Assembly (NCBI GenBank): GCA_001873365.1 | Contig: MNYZ01000018.1 | Span: forward strand, 27,176-91,175 | DNA: 64,000 bases | Origin: Oscillatoriales cyanobacterium CG2_30_40_61 | GTDB taxonomy: Bacteria > Cyanobacteriota > Cyanobacteriia > Cyanobacteriales > Microcoleaceae | Direction of reading: 5' to 3' | Part shown: positions 45,564 through 54,366 of the stretch, piece by piece | How positions within the stretch are numbered: position 1 is the first letter of the stretch | Layout of the letters: the number at the start of each line of letters is the position of its first letter | Notes under the pieces: generated by a model | The model's input: the letters and a program-made list of their open reading frames with translations, nothing else | Told to the model about the DNA's origin: nothing | Database searches by the model: none | Made by a program: the position numbers and the translations under genes

Positions 45564-46601
45564 TTATATTCCTAAAACGGAATTTTTAATCTCAGAGGCT
45601 TGCAAATTTTCCCCAATAAATACTAATTGAGTTTGACGGGTTTCTGAGGGTTTCCAGAGACGATCATAAAAGGTTTCAATCCGATCACCGACTCCCTGTA
45701 ACACTAACCTCATGGGTTTATTAGAAACAGAAACAAACCCTTTAATTCGGTAAATTTCCTGTTGTTTTACCAGGGTTTTTAACCGTTGAATTAAATCTTC
45801 TGGGTCAAAATCTTGGTTTAAAATCACCGGAACTGCATTAATATTATCATCATGGTTGTGTTCTTCTTCGGTATCATGGTGACTCGGACGAGCTTCTAAA
45901 TCATCTTCTACCGTCGCATTAAACCCTAAAATCACATCGGGATGAATATTTCCCTGTTGACAGGTAACAATTTTAACTCCTGCTCGCAATTCCTGTTTTA
46001 ACCAGGTTTCAACTTTTTGTTGATTATCTCGATCAACATGATCGGTTTTGGTTAATAAAACTAAATCCGCACAGGCTAATTGATCTTCAAATAATTCCTC
46101 TATTGGGGTTTCATGATCTAAATTCGGATCGGCTTGACGTTGGGCTTCTAGGGCGTGAATATCCCCGACTAAACTGCCATTTGCTACCGCTTCACAGTCC
46201 ACTATAGTTATCACTCCGTCCACCGTTGCCCCCGTGCGAATTTCCGGCCAGCGAAAGGCTTGCACTAGGGGTTTAGGCAGGGCTAACCCAGAGGTTTCAA
46301 TCACAATATGATCGATTTTATCCCGTCGTTTGAGCAGGGCTTGCATGGCGGGGAGAAATTCTTCCTGCACCGTACAACATAAACAACCATTGGTGAGTTC
46401 TACTAGGTTAACTTCCTCGGTTTCATCATCGCAAACTTGACAGGATCGGATTAATTCGCCATCAATTCCAACTTCTCCAAATTCATTGACTAAAACGGCA
46501 ATTCTTCGCCCGTGATTATTTTGTAATAAATGACGAATTGTGGTGGTTTTTCCACTTCCTAAAAATCCAGTAATAACTGTAACAGGAATTTTTGCAGACA
46601 T
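45564..46601 (-). CDS. cobW: CobW-type COG0523 GTPase
   Basis: 345 residues from ATG 46601 (MSAKIPVTVITGFLGSGKTT). Walker A GFLGSGKT, metal motif NGCLCCTV, ETSGLALPKPL, and NKxD-like TKTD. A His-rich loop (HHDTEEEHNHDD) near residue 260 should bind metal. CobW has been tied to cobalt delivery for cobalamin; related COG0523 members handle zinc, and the distinction cannot be made firmly here. The start 14 codons upstream is less likely: those codons do not match the family. Confidence 0.88.
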   Translation of the reverse strand: MSAKIPVTVITGFLGSGKTTTIRHLLQNNHGRRIAVLVNEFGEVGIDGELIRSCQVCDDETEEVNLVELTNGCLCCTVQEEFLPAMQALLKRRDKIDHIVIETSGLALPKPLVQAFRWPEIRTGATVDGVITIVDCEAVANGSLVGDIHALEAQRQADPNLDHETPIEELFEDQLACADLVLLTKTDHVDRDNQQKVETWLKQELRAGVKIVTCQQGNIHPDVILGFNATVEDDLEARPSHHDTEEEHNHDDNINAVPVILNQDFDPEDLIQRLKTLVKQQEIYRIKGFVSVSNKPMRLVLQGVGDRIETFYDRLWKPSETRQTQLVFIGENLQASEIKNSVLGI

Positions 46602-46753
46602 AATATTTATCAGAGGGAACACCGGAACAGGAACGTCTCGCACTATTTCCTATATTATATCACAATTTATCCCCCTATTCAACCAGGAGAAATAATTAAA
46701 TAATTACGATTTTTTAACAGAAGTATTTAATTTTTAGCCCGGAGCGATCGCAA

Positions 46754-47590
46754 TTAAGATTGGGAATTTTTAGGCAGAGGTTTAGGGGGAATGGGTAAAG
46801 TCCTAGTATTAGTAGTTTGTAACTGTTTAACCACCGACAATAACCGTTTTAGATGGGGTTTAATCACCTCTTGATGTTCTTGGGTGAGTTCATCTAATCG
46901 GGTTTGAATCTGAGCTAAATTTAGATCGGATTCTACGGATTTTTCCTGTTGTAATTGATTAATCACATTTTGAAGTTCTAAAAATCGCCCTTGAAAATCT
47001 GCTTTTAAGGACTCTAAATCAGCCGTTTCAGTTGAGGAAAATGTTTGTAATTCTTGCCGAAATTGTTCTCTAATTTCTTCCAATACTAGGGAAATATTTT
47101 CCTGCATTGATGTTACCGATTGTCCTAAAGCCGCGATCTGTTTAGCTCGATAAGCGGAGTCTAAGGCTTCAGTGGTCGGAAAGGCTTCTAATTTTTGTTG
47201 GAGGGATTGAATTTCTTGTAAGAGTTGTTGTCTCAATCCTATCACAACTTTAACGGTATTTTTTTCTAATGTTTCAACCGAGTTTTGAGCTTGAACAATT
47301 TCGATTTGATGTTGATGGGTTTCTTGCTCTAAACGATAACGGTTAGCAACATTCAGCGATAGGGCTAAGGTCAGGGGGGCAACTCCATAAAACGCTTGAC
47401 CGGAAAGGGCCACCACTCCCGAACCAATAGCCGAACTGATCAGGGAAACATACTCTGCCAACTCTAACCAATGCCGTTGTTTTAGGGTAGCAAAAACCGT
47501 TTTGGGAAGGATAGAGTTAGGCATCGGCATAGCACTAGAAGTTATAGCATGGGGTCGATTGGGATGGGCGGAAGAAGCTGGGGGAAACAT
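46754..47590 (-). CDS. Membrane-anchored coiled-coil protein, unknown
   Basis: 278 residues. One or two hydrophobic segments lie around residues 45-80 (LISSAIGSGVVALSGQAFYG, VAPLTLALSLNVANRY). From about residue 85 to 255 the sequence is a long coiled coil rich in Gln, Glu and Leu (LRQQLLQEIQSLQQKLEAF, LQNVINQLQQEKSVESD). Proline-rich end. The first about 28 residues (PPASSAHPNRPHAITSSAMP) are poorly ordered; the start may be the internal Met21 or Met23. No family recognised. Confidence 0.7.
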   Translation of the reverse strand: MFPPASSAHPNRPHAITSSAMPMPNSILPKTVFATLKQRHWLELAEYVSLISSAIGSGVVALSGQAFYGVAPLTLALSLNVANRYRLEQETHQHQIEIVQAQNSVETLEKNTVKVVIGLRQQLLQEIQSLQQKLEAFPTTEALDSAYRAKQIAALGQSVTSMQENISLVLEEIREQFRQELQTFSSTETADLESLKADFQGRFLELQNVINQLQQEKSVESDLNLAQIQTRLDELTQEHQEVIKPHLKRLLSVVKQLQTTNTRTLPIPPKPLPKNSQS

Positions 47591-47880
47591 AATAATCTAT
47601 TTTACTGGGAATTTGGGGATACAGTGGTTAGCTCCAGAATACAAAAAATCATGGATATCCGCACTAATAATTGACAATTTGATTATCGGTTCGGTGAGTC
47701 CTTAACTGTTAAGATGTTTTGGGACTACAAAATCCTCTGAACTTATCGCTGAATGCCCTTGGGTTGTCTGGATTTTAACACTTTTAACGCCTAGACTCAA
47801 TCTTTCCTGTTAGAAAACCAGGTTCGTCCCAACTGTAGCCCCATCAACCGAAAATAGTAATTCCTAGGAGATTAATCCGA

Positions 47881-48024
47881 ATGAAACCAAATCAAAATCC
47901 AAAATCCGCTCCATTGAGATCAATTTTGAGTGTTACTACTTTTGTGATTTTATTCCTAGGAGTAGGGTTTTTGAGTCTGAATTTTATTCTGGCTTTATTT
48001 GATAAATTCTCATCAACAATTTAA
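47881..48024 (+). CDS. 47-residue single-span membrane protein, unknown
   Basis: ATG 47881 to TAA 48022-48024. The product starts MKPNQNPKSAPLRSI and has one helix (about residues 18-40, LFLGVGFLSLNFILALF). AGGAG lies 8-9 nt upstream of the start. It resembles in size and design the small membrane proteins of cyanobacterial photosynthetic or respiratory complexes, but I cannot name it. It is convergent with the TIGR03792 gene, 7 bp away. Confidence 0.6.
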   Translation: MKPNQNPKSAPLRSILSVTTFVILFLGVGFLSLNFILALFDKFSSTI

Positions 48025-48031
48025 CCGGTTT

Positions 48032-48325
48032 TTAGTGCATAAATTTTCTGATTTGATAGGATCTACTTTCTAAAATAGGTACTTTGAAAAACCCCATTTT
48101 TTCGTCAAGTTCTTGAATTGTTTTTTCAGGAATAGCTTGCCATTGTTCCTGAGACTGCCAACGAATTACCATAACAATTTCATGGTGTTTAGGATCAAAC
48201 CAAACTTCTTTTCCCACAAAACCAGGAATTTTTTGCAGTCCGGCTGTCCAAACTTCCTCATCTTTTTGGATAAATAGCTCCCATTGTTCCGGGGGAACTT
48301 GGAATTTCAACCATTCAATAACCAT
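48032..48325 (-). CDS. TIGR03792-type small protein
   Basis: 97 residues: MVIEWLKFQVPPEQWELFIQ, then DEEVWTAGLQKIPGFVGKEV and HEIVMVIRWQSQEQWQAIPE. This fits the dimeric alpha-beta-barrel-like cyanobacterial family TIGR03792, similar in shape to antibiotic-biosynthesis-monooxygenase domains. No known reaction. Confidence 0.78.
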   Translation of the reverse strand: MVIEWLKFQVPPEQWELFIQKDEEVWTAGLQKIPGFVGKEVWFDPKHHEIVMVIRWQSQEQWQAIPEKTIQELDEKMGFFKVPILESRSYQIRKFMH

Positions 48326-48448
48326 GATTTTTATTAAGATTAATTAAACTACAAACACACCAAAAAGTTTTAAAAACTCTCCCCATTGCTATATTTTGCA
48401 GAAGTAGGAAACCAGAAATCATCTATAATTCCCTACTCCTAATTCCTT

Positions 48449-48973
48449 TTAACCTTTAAAATATTGTCCCCCTAAACGCATGGCATCAGCAATATCCACA
48501 TCTCCATCCCCATCCGCATCTAAAAAACTATTTAAAACCGAATTAGAACCCGATGCAGATTGTTGTTGATTGGTTCCGGTTTTGAGCAGGTTTAAAACTA
48601 AAGGAACAACCATGGGTAAAACTGATTGAATCGTTTGAGCACTAACCCCGGTATGTTCAGAAACGGTTTGAATTAATTGCTGTTGCTGAGTTGCAGAAAA
48701 TAACATTTCCACTGCTTGGGGGTTAGAAGTGATTCCAGCGAATTGATTGACTAGATTTTGTACCCCATCATTTCCGATTTCGGTTTGTTTTTCTTGTAAA
48801 GAAGACCGCACGGAACTCCCCACCATTGACATCACCATTTGACTGGTTTCAGGGGCAATTCCTAATTGATTACCAAGCTGTTGAGCAGTATTCAGAATAC
48901 TGCTGATTTGGTTGGTGTTTCCTACGGTATTTGGATCATTCAAAGCTGTTAAAATTTGATCAAATAGTCCCAT
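48449..48973 (-). CDS. DUF937 protein with a calcium-binding-like loop
   Basis: 174 residues from ATG 48973 (MGLFDQILTALNDPN). The main part is the helical DUF937 type (ISSILNTAQQLGNQLGIAPE, TIQSVLPMVVPLVLNLLKTG). The C-terminus carries DADGDGDVDIADAMRLGGQ, an EF-hand/dockerin-like Ca loop. No signal peptide. Function unknown. A start four codons upstream is possible (MSNAMGLF). Confidence 0.82.
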   Translation of the reverse strand: MGLFDQILTALNDPNTVGNTNQISSILNTAQQLGNQLGIAPETSQMVMSMVGSSVRSSLQEKQTEIGNDGVQNLVNQFAGITSNPQAVEMLFSATQQQQLIQTVSEHTGVSAQTIQSVLPMVVPLVLNLLKTGTNQQQSASGSNSVLNSFLDADGDGDVDIADAMRLGGQYFKG

Positions 48974-49031
48974 AGCGTTACTCAACCTCTGACACAGATG
49001 AACTACACTCTAGTTTATCCTATCTGATCAT

Positions 49032-49502
49032 TTAATAATGATTAGGTGATTTTTTAGGATAATCTGACCCCGTTAACTCCACCAATCTTCTCAGGGTTGT
49101 TACTTTTTCCCGATGAAGGGGTGCAAACCATTCTAAATTAATAATCATCACTTCTACTGTATAAGTATCTGGATTTAAGTAAATTCCCGCCGCCTGGTTT
49201 TGCTTCAATTCTACCACCCAATATTCTATCCCATCGACTAGATATAATTTTCCCCGTTGTTCTAATTCTAAAAGGGTATGATCTTTAGGAGTAGCCCAAT
49301 TTGCATCGACCATTAACCGAGCTTGAGTAATGCGATGCTCGATATTTTCCATTTTCCACTGATTGTGTTCAGCGATTTTACAGAGTTGTTTTAACTCAAT
49401 CTCACCAAATTTTGTAGATAAAGGAATCGGTTTGAGTGAGCCATTAGCACTGAGAAAGGTTTGAGTTGATTTAGTAGCCACAATCATTTTAGTTGTTCTC
49501 AC
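49032..49502 (-). CDS. Unknown soluble protein
   Basis: 156 residues, no signal or membrane segment. Includes KFGEIELKQLCKIAEHNQWK, RGKLYLVDGIEYWVVELKQN and MIINLEWFAPLHREKVTTLR. No catalytic motif recognised. The start may be Met1 (MRTTKMIV) or Met6. It is separated from the DUF937 gene by 58 bp on the same strand, so cotranscription is possible. Confidence 0.65.
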   Translation of the reverse strand: MRTTKMIVATKSTQTFLSANGSLKPIPLSTKFGEIELKQLCKIAEHNQWKMENIEHRITQARLMVDANWATPKDHTLLELEQRGKLYLVDGIEYWVVELKQNQAAGIYLNPDTYTVEVMIINLEWFAPLHREKVTTLRRLVELTGSDYPKKSPNHY

Positions 49503-49928
49503 AGGTAAACTGTCTTAACTTGTGTTCTTATAATCTAAGTATTTTTGCTAAAAGTCAGTGATTTTACGGGGGTTATGGTTGTGATACGTTGATCTCATAT
49601 CCGTGATCATACGCAAAATAGCCCCTGACTGAGTTAACATATCGAGAGTGATGGGGATCACAAACCTGGGTGAGTGTTGCTCTCGATTATATTAATAAAT
49701 AATTAGGGGGTTTCCATTTTAGGTTTGGTTATCGTTAATTATATATGCTTTTATCTATTATCTTGGCTATGTTAATATTAGTTTTTTTATTTTAATCAAA
49801 CTTATATTAGATTATCTTAAAAATTCAGGATAACCTATTGATATTACTCAAAAATTATGGGATTGAAGAAAAGCCATTACAATTTGAAAAATGAGTTCTT
49901 TGGTGTTTTGTCTAAATTCCCTACCCAT
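49503..49928. other. 426-bp intergenic region
   Basis: No supported gene. The sequence is AT rich in its second half. GATCAC-containing segments (for example GGGGATCACAAAC near 49658) resemble GGGGTGATCACAAAC near 50262, upstream of the 49929 gene. A shared regulator site is possible but not shown. Confidence 0.3.
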
Positions 49929-50147
49929 TTATTCAGTTTCCATAACTGCCAATTGGTATAATTCGCGGGATTCTTGCTTGACTTTTCCTGACATTGCTGC
50001 TAATTGTAAGTTAGCAAACGCATGAATATCCTCAGAATCATAATGGGTAGTTTGGAGCATTAGTCTTAATTTGTTTTCCAGATTCAAACTTAGATAGCCC
50101 GTAGACATCACTTCTTGAACCACATCACGAACACGAATACAAGTCAT
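49929..50147 (-). CDS. Small soluble protein, unknown
   Basis: 72 residues: MTCIRVRDVVQEVMSTGYLS, LENKLRLMLQTTHYDSEDIH and AFANLQLAAMSGKVKQESRE. Helical and acidic at the end. The pattern resembles short conserved cyanobacterial proteins of no known role. No ribosome binding site is obvious. Confidence 0.6.
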   Translation of the reverse strand: MTCIRVRDVVQEVMSTGYLSLNLENKLRLMLQTTHYDSEDIHAFANLQLAAMSGKVKQESRELYQLAVMETE

Positions 50148-50185
50148 GGTACAGTCCTATTGTTGAAAAGTTCTGATAATACTTA

Positions 50186-50225
50186 GTATCAGGGAATTTT
50201 ACTAAACCTGTCGTGATCCTGATAC
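50186..50225. repeat. Inverted repeat GTATCAGG / CCTGATAC
   Basis: Perfect 8-bp arms at 50186-50193 and 50218-50225 with a 24-nt spacer. It lies between the PP2C stop and the start of the 72-residue gene, so it could be a terminator or an operator. Confidence 0.45.
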
Positions 50226-50331
50226 ATCAACTGTACTGATATTTGCTGTGAGACTGGGGTGATCACAAACAAAGTTCCATAGTGATCTCGATCAAATAGT
50301 CAATCAAAAACCGGAGTTGAGTCATCCTGGG

Positions 50332-52500
50332 TTAACGAATACACTGTCCTTTTTCCTGAGCCAACGCAGAAAAGCCAGGGATCAGACGTTTATTAACATC
50401 CTGTTCCGGTAACCAACCCAGGTTCCCTGCTTCTAAGGATAACGGAATAGGGGTGGCCGTTGGATCAACCTCTAATTGTCCATTCGTCCCTTCCTTGGGA
50501 GTCGGAGTCGAACAAATTTTAAGCTCTATCCAGGTTCCCGCTTTGGGAGTAGACTCTTTTCGCTGAACCTGAAATATCGTTCCCTCCGGGACAGTTCCCT
50601 TAATCGTGGTTTTCCCAAATTCGCTCAGGAGAGTAATAGGTGAGGAATTAGTGGCGGGGTTTCCCAATTGAATCAAGGATTGTGGGGCTAACAGACTGGT
50701 GGGGGAAGCCGTAGGCGTGGGGACAGGAGTAATCAAAGAAGTATCAGCAGGAGTAGGCGCCTCCGTGGGTCGTGCTTGAGGATCATTCGGGTTTAATACC
50801 CCTAAACCATAGAGCAAAGCCCCTAGAATTCCTAATAACACAGCAATCCCCAGGGATAAAAACCAAATTTTACTCCCCCTTGACTCCTCCGGCCGATTAC
50901 CAGCAATTTTAGTTTCGATAAAGGAATCTTCTGCATCACTGGTGTCGGAAGAATCATCCCCCGAATCGTCGGTTAAAGGAATCACCGGAGGGATGCAAAC
51001 CTCTTTCTGGGCATCGGGATCATCCTTGGGAACAATCGTAATTAATAATAAAGCCAGAGTCACGTTATCATGGCCATTTTGAGTATTAGCAATTTCAATT
51101 AGACGATCCCGAACCGTCCCTAAATCCACTTCTTGACGCAAAACCGGTAGAATTTCCGTTTGCCAATGTTGTTCTACCCGATCGCGATCGCTTAACCCAT
51201 CAGAACACAATAAAAATACACAATCTTCATCCAGGGCAAACCGTTGTACCGTGGGATGCAGCGTCACCGATGAAGTAATCCCCAAAGCCTGAATTAAGGC
51301 TCCAGAAGCCCCCTGTTGCAAAGCATCTCGATAGAGGGCGCAACCTAAACGCACCTGGCGAGAAGCCACATCATCATCCACCGTCACTTGATGACAACCA
51401 CTGGAACTAATCCAATAAACCCGACTATCCCCCAAGTGGGTTAAATAAATTTCATGGATATGGGCTAAAGCCATTACCAAGGTGGTTCCCATGCGTTCGC
51501 GACCTTGACGCTTTTCCACATCGTTGCGTTGACAAATCACATCATTAGCGATGCAGGTGGCCCGTTTTAATTTAGGAGTTAAGGATAATGGATCCCAATG
51601 GGCTTGATGTAGGGGCATTTGTTCCACCTGCTGACGCAGAACATCAATCGCCATCGAAGATGCTACTTCCCCGCCGTCTTGTCCCCCAATGCCATCACAA
51701 ACAATAGCCAGGGCCCTTTCGCCTGGGGGAACTTGGATGGGTTTACCCCCCTCGGGATAACAGGCATCCTCATTATGGGAACGAGTCGGGCCAGCATCGG
51801 TTCCGGTGGCTATTTCAATCCGACGCTCATAACCCCGTCCACAAATCGACAGGGCTTGATCTAATTGTTGGATTAGTTGGGTGGAGGTGCGTAATTCCCC
51901 CGATGTCATTTGATGGGTCAGTTGTCGGAGGAATTTTTGGATTTGAGGCTGGGCGGTCGGAACCCACTGTTGCCAAAAATAACCTAATTGTTTGAGGGTA
52001 GGATTGTGGATGTCTAAGTCTAATTGCAACAACCGGACAAATCTGCCCTGAACCCTCAGTAAGTGGGAATTGAGCAAACTCGAAGCGACATCTTGACGAC
52101 TAAAGGGTTGCCAAAGTTGAGCAATTTGCCATAACCAATTCAGTTGGCGCATGGCGGTGGCATCGGGCCACAGGGCTGTTAAGGTGGGCATTAAGGTTTC
52201 CCCATGGTCTGCAATCGGCCCTTTTTCCAAGAGAATGATCGGTTTATTCGTTTCTGCCTTAGCCGGGGAGATAATTCCATAGACCTGGGGAATGTGCAAC
52301 CGATAGGCAAATAATTTTAGATAGGGAGAAATCTGATCAGAAATCTCGCTCGGTATGTCTGGCAAGAGTTCTGGCCGCGTATCCACTACAATTCTATTGG
52401 TTTTGAGGAGGTAGCGATCTGCGATCAGCGTTCCCGAAGGTTGATCTTCGATTCCTTCGCCTACAGTCCACAGATAGGGTTTTGCTACAGGATTTTGCAT
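50332..52500 (-). CDS. PP2C-type protein phosphatase with membrane anchor
   Basis: 722 residues. The N-terminal 225 residues are of an unassigned helical type. The PP2C domain then shows TDAGPTRSHNEDACY, VCDGIGGQDGGEVAS, THLGDSRVYW, LLCSDGLSD and NGHDNVTLALL, with the metal-binding aspartates present. A membrane segment (about 545-567) and a Pro/Thr-rich stretch lead to an SH3-like end (TTIKGTVPEGTIFQVQR). It removes phosphate from Ser/Thr and could counter kinases such as the one at 890-3055, though no direct link is seen. Confidence 0.9.
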   Translation of the reverse strand: MQNPVAKPYLWTVGEGIEDQPSGTLIADRYLLKTNRIVVDTRPELLPDIPSEISDQISPYLKLFAYRLHIPQVYGIISPAKAETNKPIILLEKGPIADHGETLMPTLTALWPDATAMRQLNWLWQIAQLWQPFSRQDVASSLLNSHLLRVQGRFVRLLQLDLDIHNPTLKQLGYFWQQWVPTAQPQIQKFLRQLTHQMTSGELRTSTQLIQQLDQALSICGRGYERRIEIATGTDAGPTRSHNEDACYPEGGKPIQVPPGERALAIVCDGIGGQDGGEVASSMAIDVLRQQVEQMPLHQAHWDPLSLTPKLKRATCIANDVICQRNDVEKRQGRERMGTTLVMALAHIHEIYLTHLGDSRVYWISSSGCHQVTVDDDVASRQVRLGCALYRDALQQGASGALIQALGITSSVTLHPTVQRFALDEDCVFLLCSDGLSDRDRVEQHWQTEILPVLRQEVDLGTVRDRLIEIANTQNGHDNVTLALLLITIVPKDDPDAQKEVCIPPVIPLTDDSGDDSSDTSDAEDSFIETKIAGNRPEESRGSKIWFLSLGIAVLLGILGALLYGLGVLNPNDPQARPTEAPTPADTSLITPVPTPTASPTSLLAPQSLIQLGNPATNSSPITLLSEFGKTTIKGTVPEGTIFQVQRKESTPKAGTWIELKICSTPTPKEGTNGQLEVDPTATPIPLSLEAGNLGWLPEQDVNKRLIPGFSALAQEKGQCIR

Positions 52501-52771
52501 TTGGGTTCCTCACGCCTGGCGTTGCCACTCAAAAGTGATCTTCTAAAATTTAGGATGGTTGACTGTTGTTCTCTACTTCACTGTCACGGGGCGACAACAA
52601 AGCACCGCAACAAATGGGCAATCCGCCTCGATTTTTATAACTCACCCTAAAAATTAGCACCAATTGGCAATCAAGATCAGGTAATCTGAGCTATTGTAGC
52701 CTTTGAGCATCACCATCTGGTTGACCGTTTGTTGTTAATTTTTCTTGGCTCCGGGCAAGGATGCTTACAGC

Positions 52772-53032
52772 ATGAGTGATTCTCCCCCTGGCCCCTCCGA
52801 TGACCCTAAGTTATTACCTGATTTGGAAATTAATGAACGCCTGACTCAACTTAAAAAGTCTCACGGTCACTATTACCAGATGATTAATTTAGAGGTTTGG
52901 GCTTTAATTGAAACCATGGATCAGTTTTTTCCGGGTTCTTGGAATCGGTTTATGAGTAACCGTCAACTTTCCCTGAAACAATTTTTACAACGTCAGCGAT
53001 CGCAAAAACCATCTCCCGCACCGGATGAGTAA
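52772..53032 (+). CDS. Conserved-looking small soluble protein, unknown
   Basis: 86 residues from ATG 52772 (MSDSPPGPSDDPKLL). A TTG at 52745 would add nine codons. The body NERLTQLKKSHGHYYQMINL and QFFPGSWNRFMSNRQLSLKQ is helical, between Pro-rich ends. No domain known. It is divergent from the PP2C gene and convergent with ndhM. Confidence 0.65.
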   Translation: MSDSPPGPSDDPKLLPDLEINERLTQLKKSHGHYYQMINLEVWALIETMDQFFPGSWNRFMSNRQLSLKQFLQRQRSQKPSPAPDE

Positions 53033-53080
53033 CCTAGTTTTATGATGATCATTAATCTTTAGGGTATCTACAAACCAACT

Positions 53081-53115
53081 ATCAAGGGTCTGTAAGAATG
53101 ATACAGACCCTTGAT
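53081..53115. terminator. Bidirectional terminator hairpin
   Basis: ATCAAGGGTCTGTA (53081-53094) and TACAGACCCTTGAT (53102-53115) form a perfect 14-bp stem with a 7-nt loop. It lies between the convergent 52772 gene and ndhM. Confidence 0.8.
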
Positions 53116-53125
53116 GCTTATACTT

Positions 53126-53461
53126 CTACTGACTGCCCACTCGCGGTAATCCCATGCTATAGTTCACCGCACGACAGTTGAGGTTATAGCTAATTTCACC
53201 CTTTTGGATCAGCGCTCGCACTAAATGCTCTAAATCTGACCCAATTCGACGTAAATTATATTCGGTCAGGTCTTCGCCACTGGACGCTTCAACTAACTGA
53301 TCAAATTTGCGATAGACTTGTTGTAAAGCCTGATCATTCCAGTTAAATTCGTTATCGGGATCAATATCCAAGGTCAATACTTGTTCATTGTTCACTAACT
53401 CCTCATCTTTAATTTCCGCCGTATAAATATGAATATGGCGAGTTGTTGATTTCAGCATCAT
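53126..53461 (-). CDS. ndhM: NAD(P)H-quinone oxidoreductase subunit M
   Basis: 111 residues: MLKSTTRHIHIYTAEIKDEE, VLTLDIDPDNEFNWNDQALQ, QVYRKFDQLVEASSGEDLTE, YNLRRIGSDLEHLVRAL and NYSMGLPRV. This matches NdhM, a peripheral subunit specific to photosynthetic NDH-1, which works in cyclic electron flow and CO2 uptake at the thylakoid. Full length. MM start: either of two adjacent ATGs. Confidence 0.95.
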   Translation of the reverse strand: MMLKSTTRHIHIYTAEIKDEELVNNEQVLTLDIDPDNEFNWNDQALQQVYRKFDQLVEASSGEDLTEYNLRRIGSDLEHLVRALIQKGEISYNLNCRAVNYSMGLPRVGSQ

Positions 53462-53524
53462 AAGCGGTTTAACTGAATAGATTTTATCTGGATTGTTTTT
53501 TATTCTGACATTACTTTAGGAAAT

Positions 53525-54328
53525 ATGACTAATTTTTGGGATCAGATTTTTAACTTTGCACTCACCACCGCCACGGAAGTTGGACAACAGTTACTCCTCG
53601 ATTTTGGCACAGTCCAAGCCTCGGAAAAAGCCGATGGTAGTTTAGTCACCCGCTCTGATCAATGGGCGGATCAGGAAATTCGCACCCGCATCGCTAATAC
53701 TTTTCCTGACCATGGGGTGCTCAGTGAAGAAGCTGAACATATTTTTCCCAATACGGACTGGTGTTGGGTAATTGACCCTTTAGATGGTACAACTAATTTT
53801 GCCAGAGGTATTCCAATTTGGGGGATTTCCCTAGGATTACTCTATCAAGGAACTCCGGTATTTGGTTTAATTCATTTACCGCCTTTACAGCAAACTTTTC
53901 ATGGTTTTTGCTATGGTAAATCGGGGTTAACTGGCCCAGAAGGAGCTTTTTTAAATGGTCAACCGATCCACGCCAGTTATGATAATTTGACTTCTAATCA
54001 CTTTTTTAACTTATGTTCTCGAAGTATTGCGATCGCACCCCAAATTCCTTGTAAAATTCGGATGTTAGGCATGGCGGCTTATAATTTCCTCACGGTAGCC
54101 ATCGGTGCAACATTAGGGGGCGTTGAAGCCACTCCTAAAATTTGGGATATCGCCGGAAGTTGGGTAATTGTTAAAGCTGCGGGTGCGGTTTGGTATCCCC
54201 TCTCTCCCGAACCTTTTCCCCTAGAAATTGATCGAAATTATGGCACTCAATCCTATCCTACATTAGTTGTGAGTCAAGCTGAATTATTATCAGTATTTGA
54301 ACCATTTGTCAATGATTTTATCAATTAA
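53525..54328 (+). CDS. Inositol monophosphatase family protein
   Basis: 267 residues. IMPase motif 1 in VIDPLDGTTNFARGIPIWG with metal-binding Asp residues, EEAEH upstream, and motif 2 in TPKIWDIAGSWVIVKAAGAV. The family dephosphorylates inositol phosphate, histidinol phosphate, PAP or fructose bisphosphate depending on member; the substrate is not clear. In-phase start ATG 53525. Confidence 0.9.
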   Translation: MTNFWDQIFNFALTTATEVGQQLLLDFGTVQASEKADGSLVTRSDQWADQEIRTRIANTFPDHGVLSEEAEHIFPNTDWCWVIDPLDGTTNFARGIPIWGISLGLLYQGTPVFGLIHLPPLQQTFHGFCYGKSGLTGPEGAFLNGQPIHASYDNLTSNHFFNLCSRSIAIAPQIPCKIRMLGMAAYNFLTVAIGATLGGVEATPKIWDIAGSWVIVKAAGAVWYPLSPEPFPLEIDRNYGTQSYPTLVVSQAELLSVFEPFVNDFIN

Positions 54329-54330
54329 CT

Positions 54331-54363
54331 AGAAACCGGGTTTCTCCGAGAAACCCGGTTTCT
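54331..54363. terminator. Hairpin AGAAACCGGGTTTCT-CCG-AGAAACCCGGTTTCT
   Basis: Perfect 15-bp arms with a 3-nt loop, between the convergent inositol-phosphatase-family and ArsA-type genes. It is the clearest copy of the AGAAACC-GGTTTCT family (others near 23904 and 34262). It probably ends transcripts from both sides. Confidence 0.8.
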
Positions 54364-54366
54364 AAA

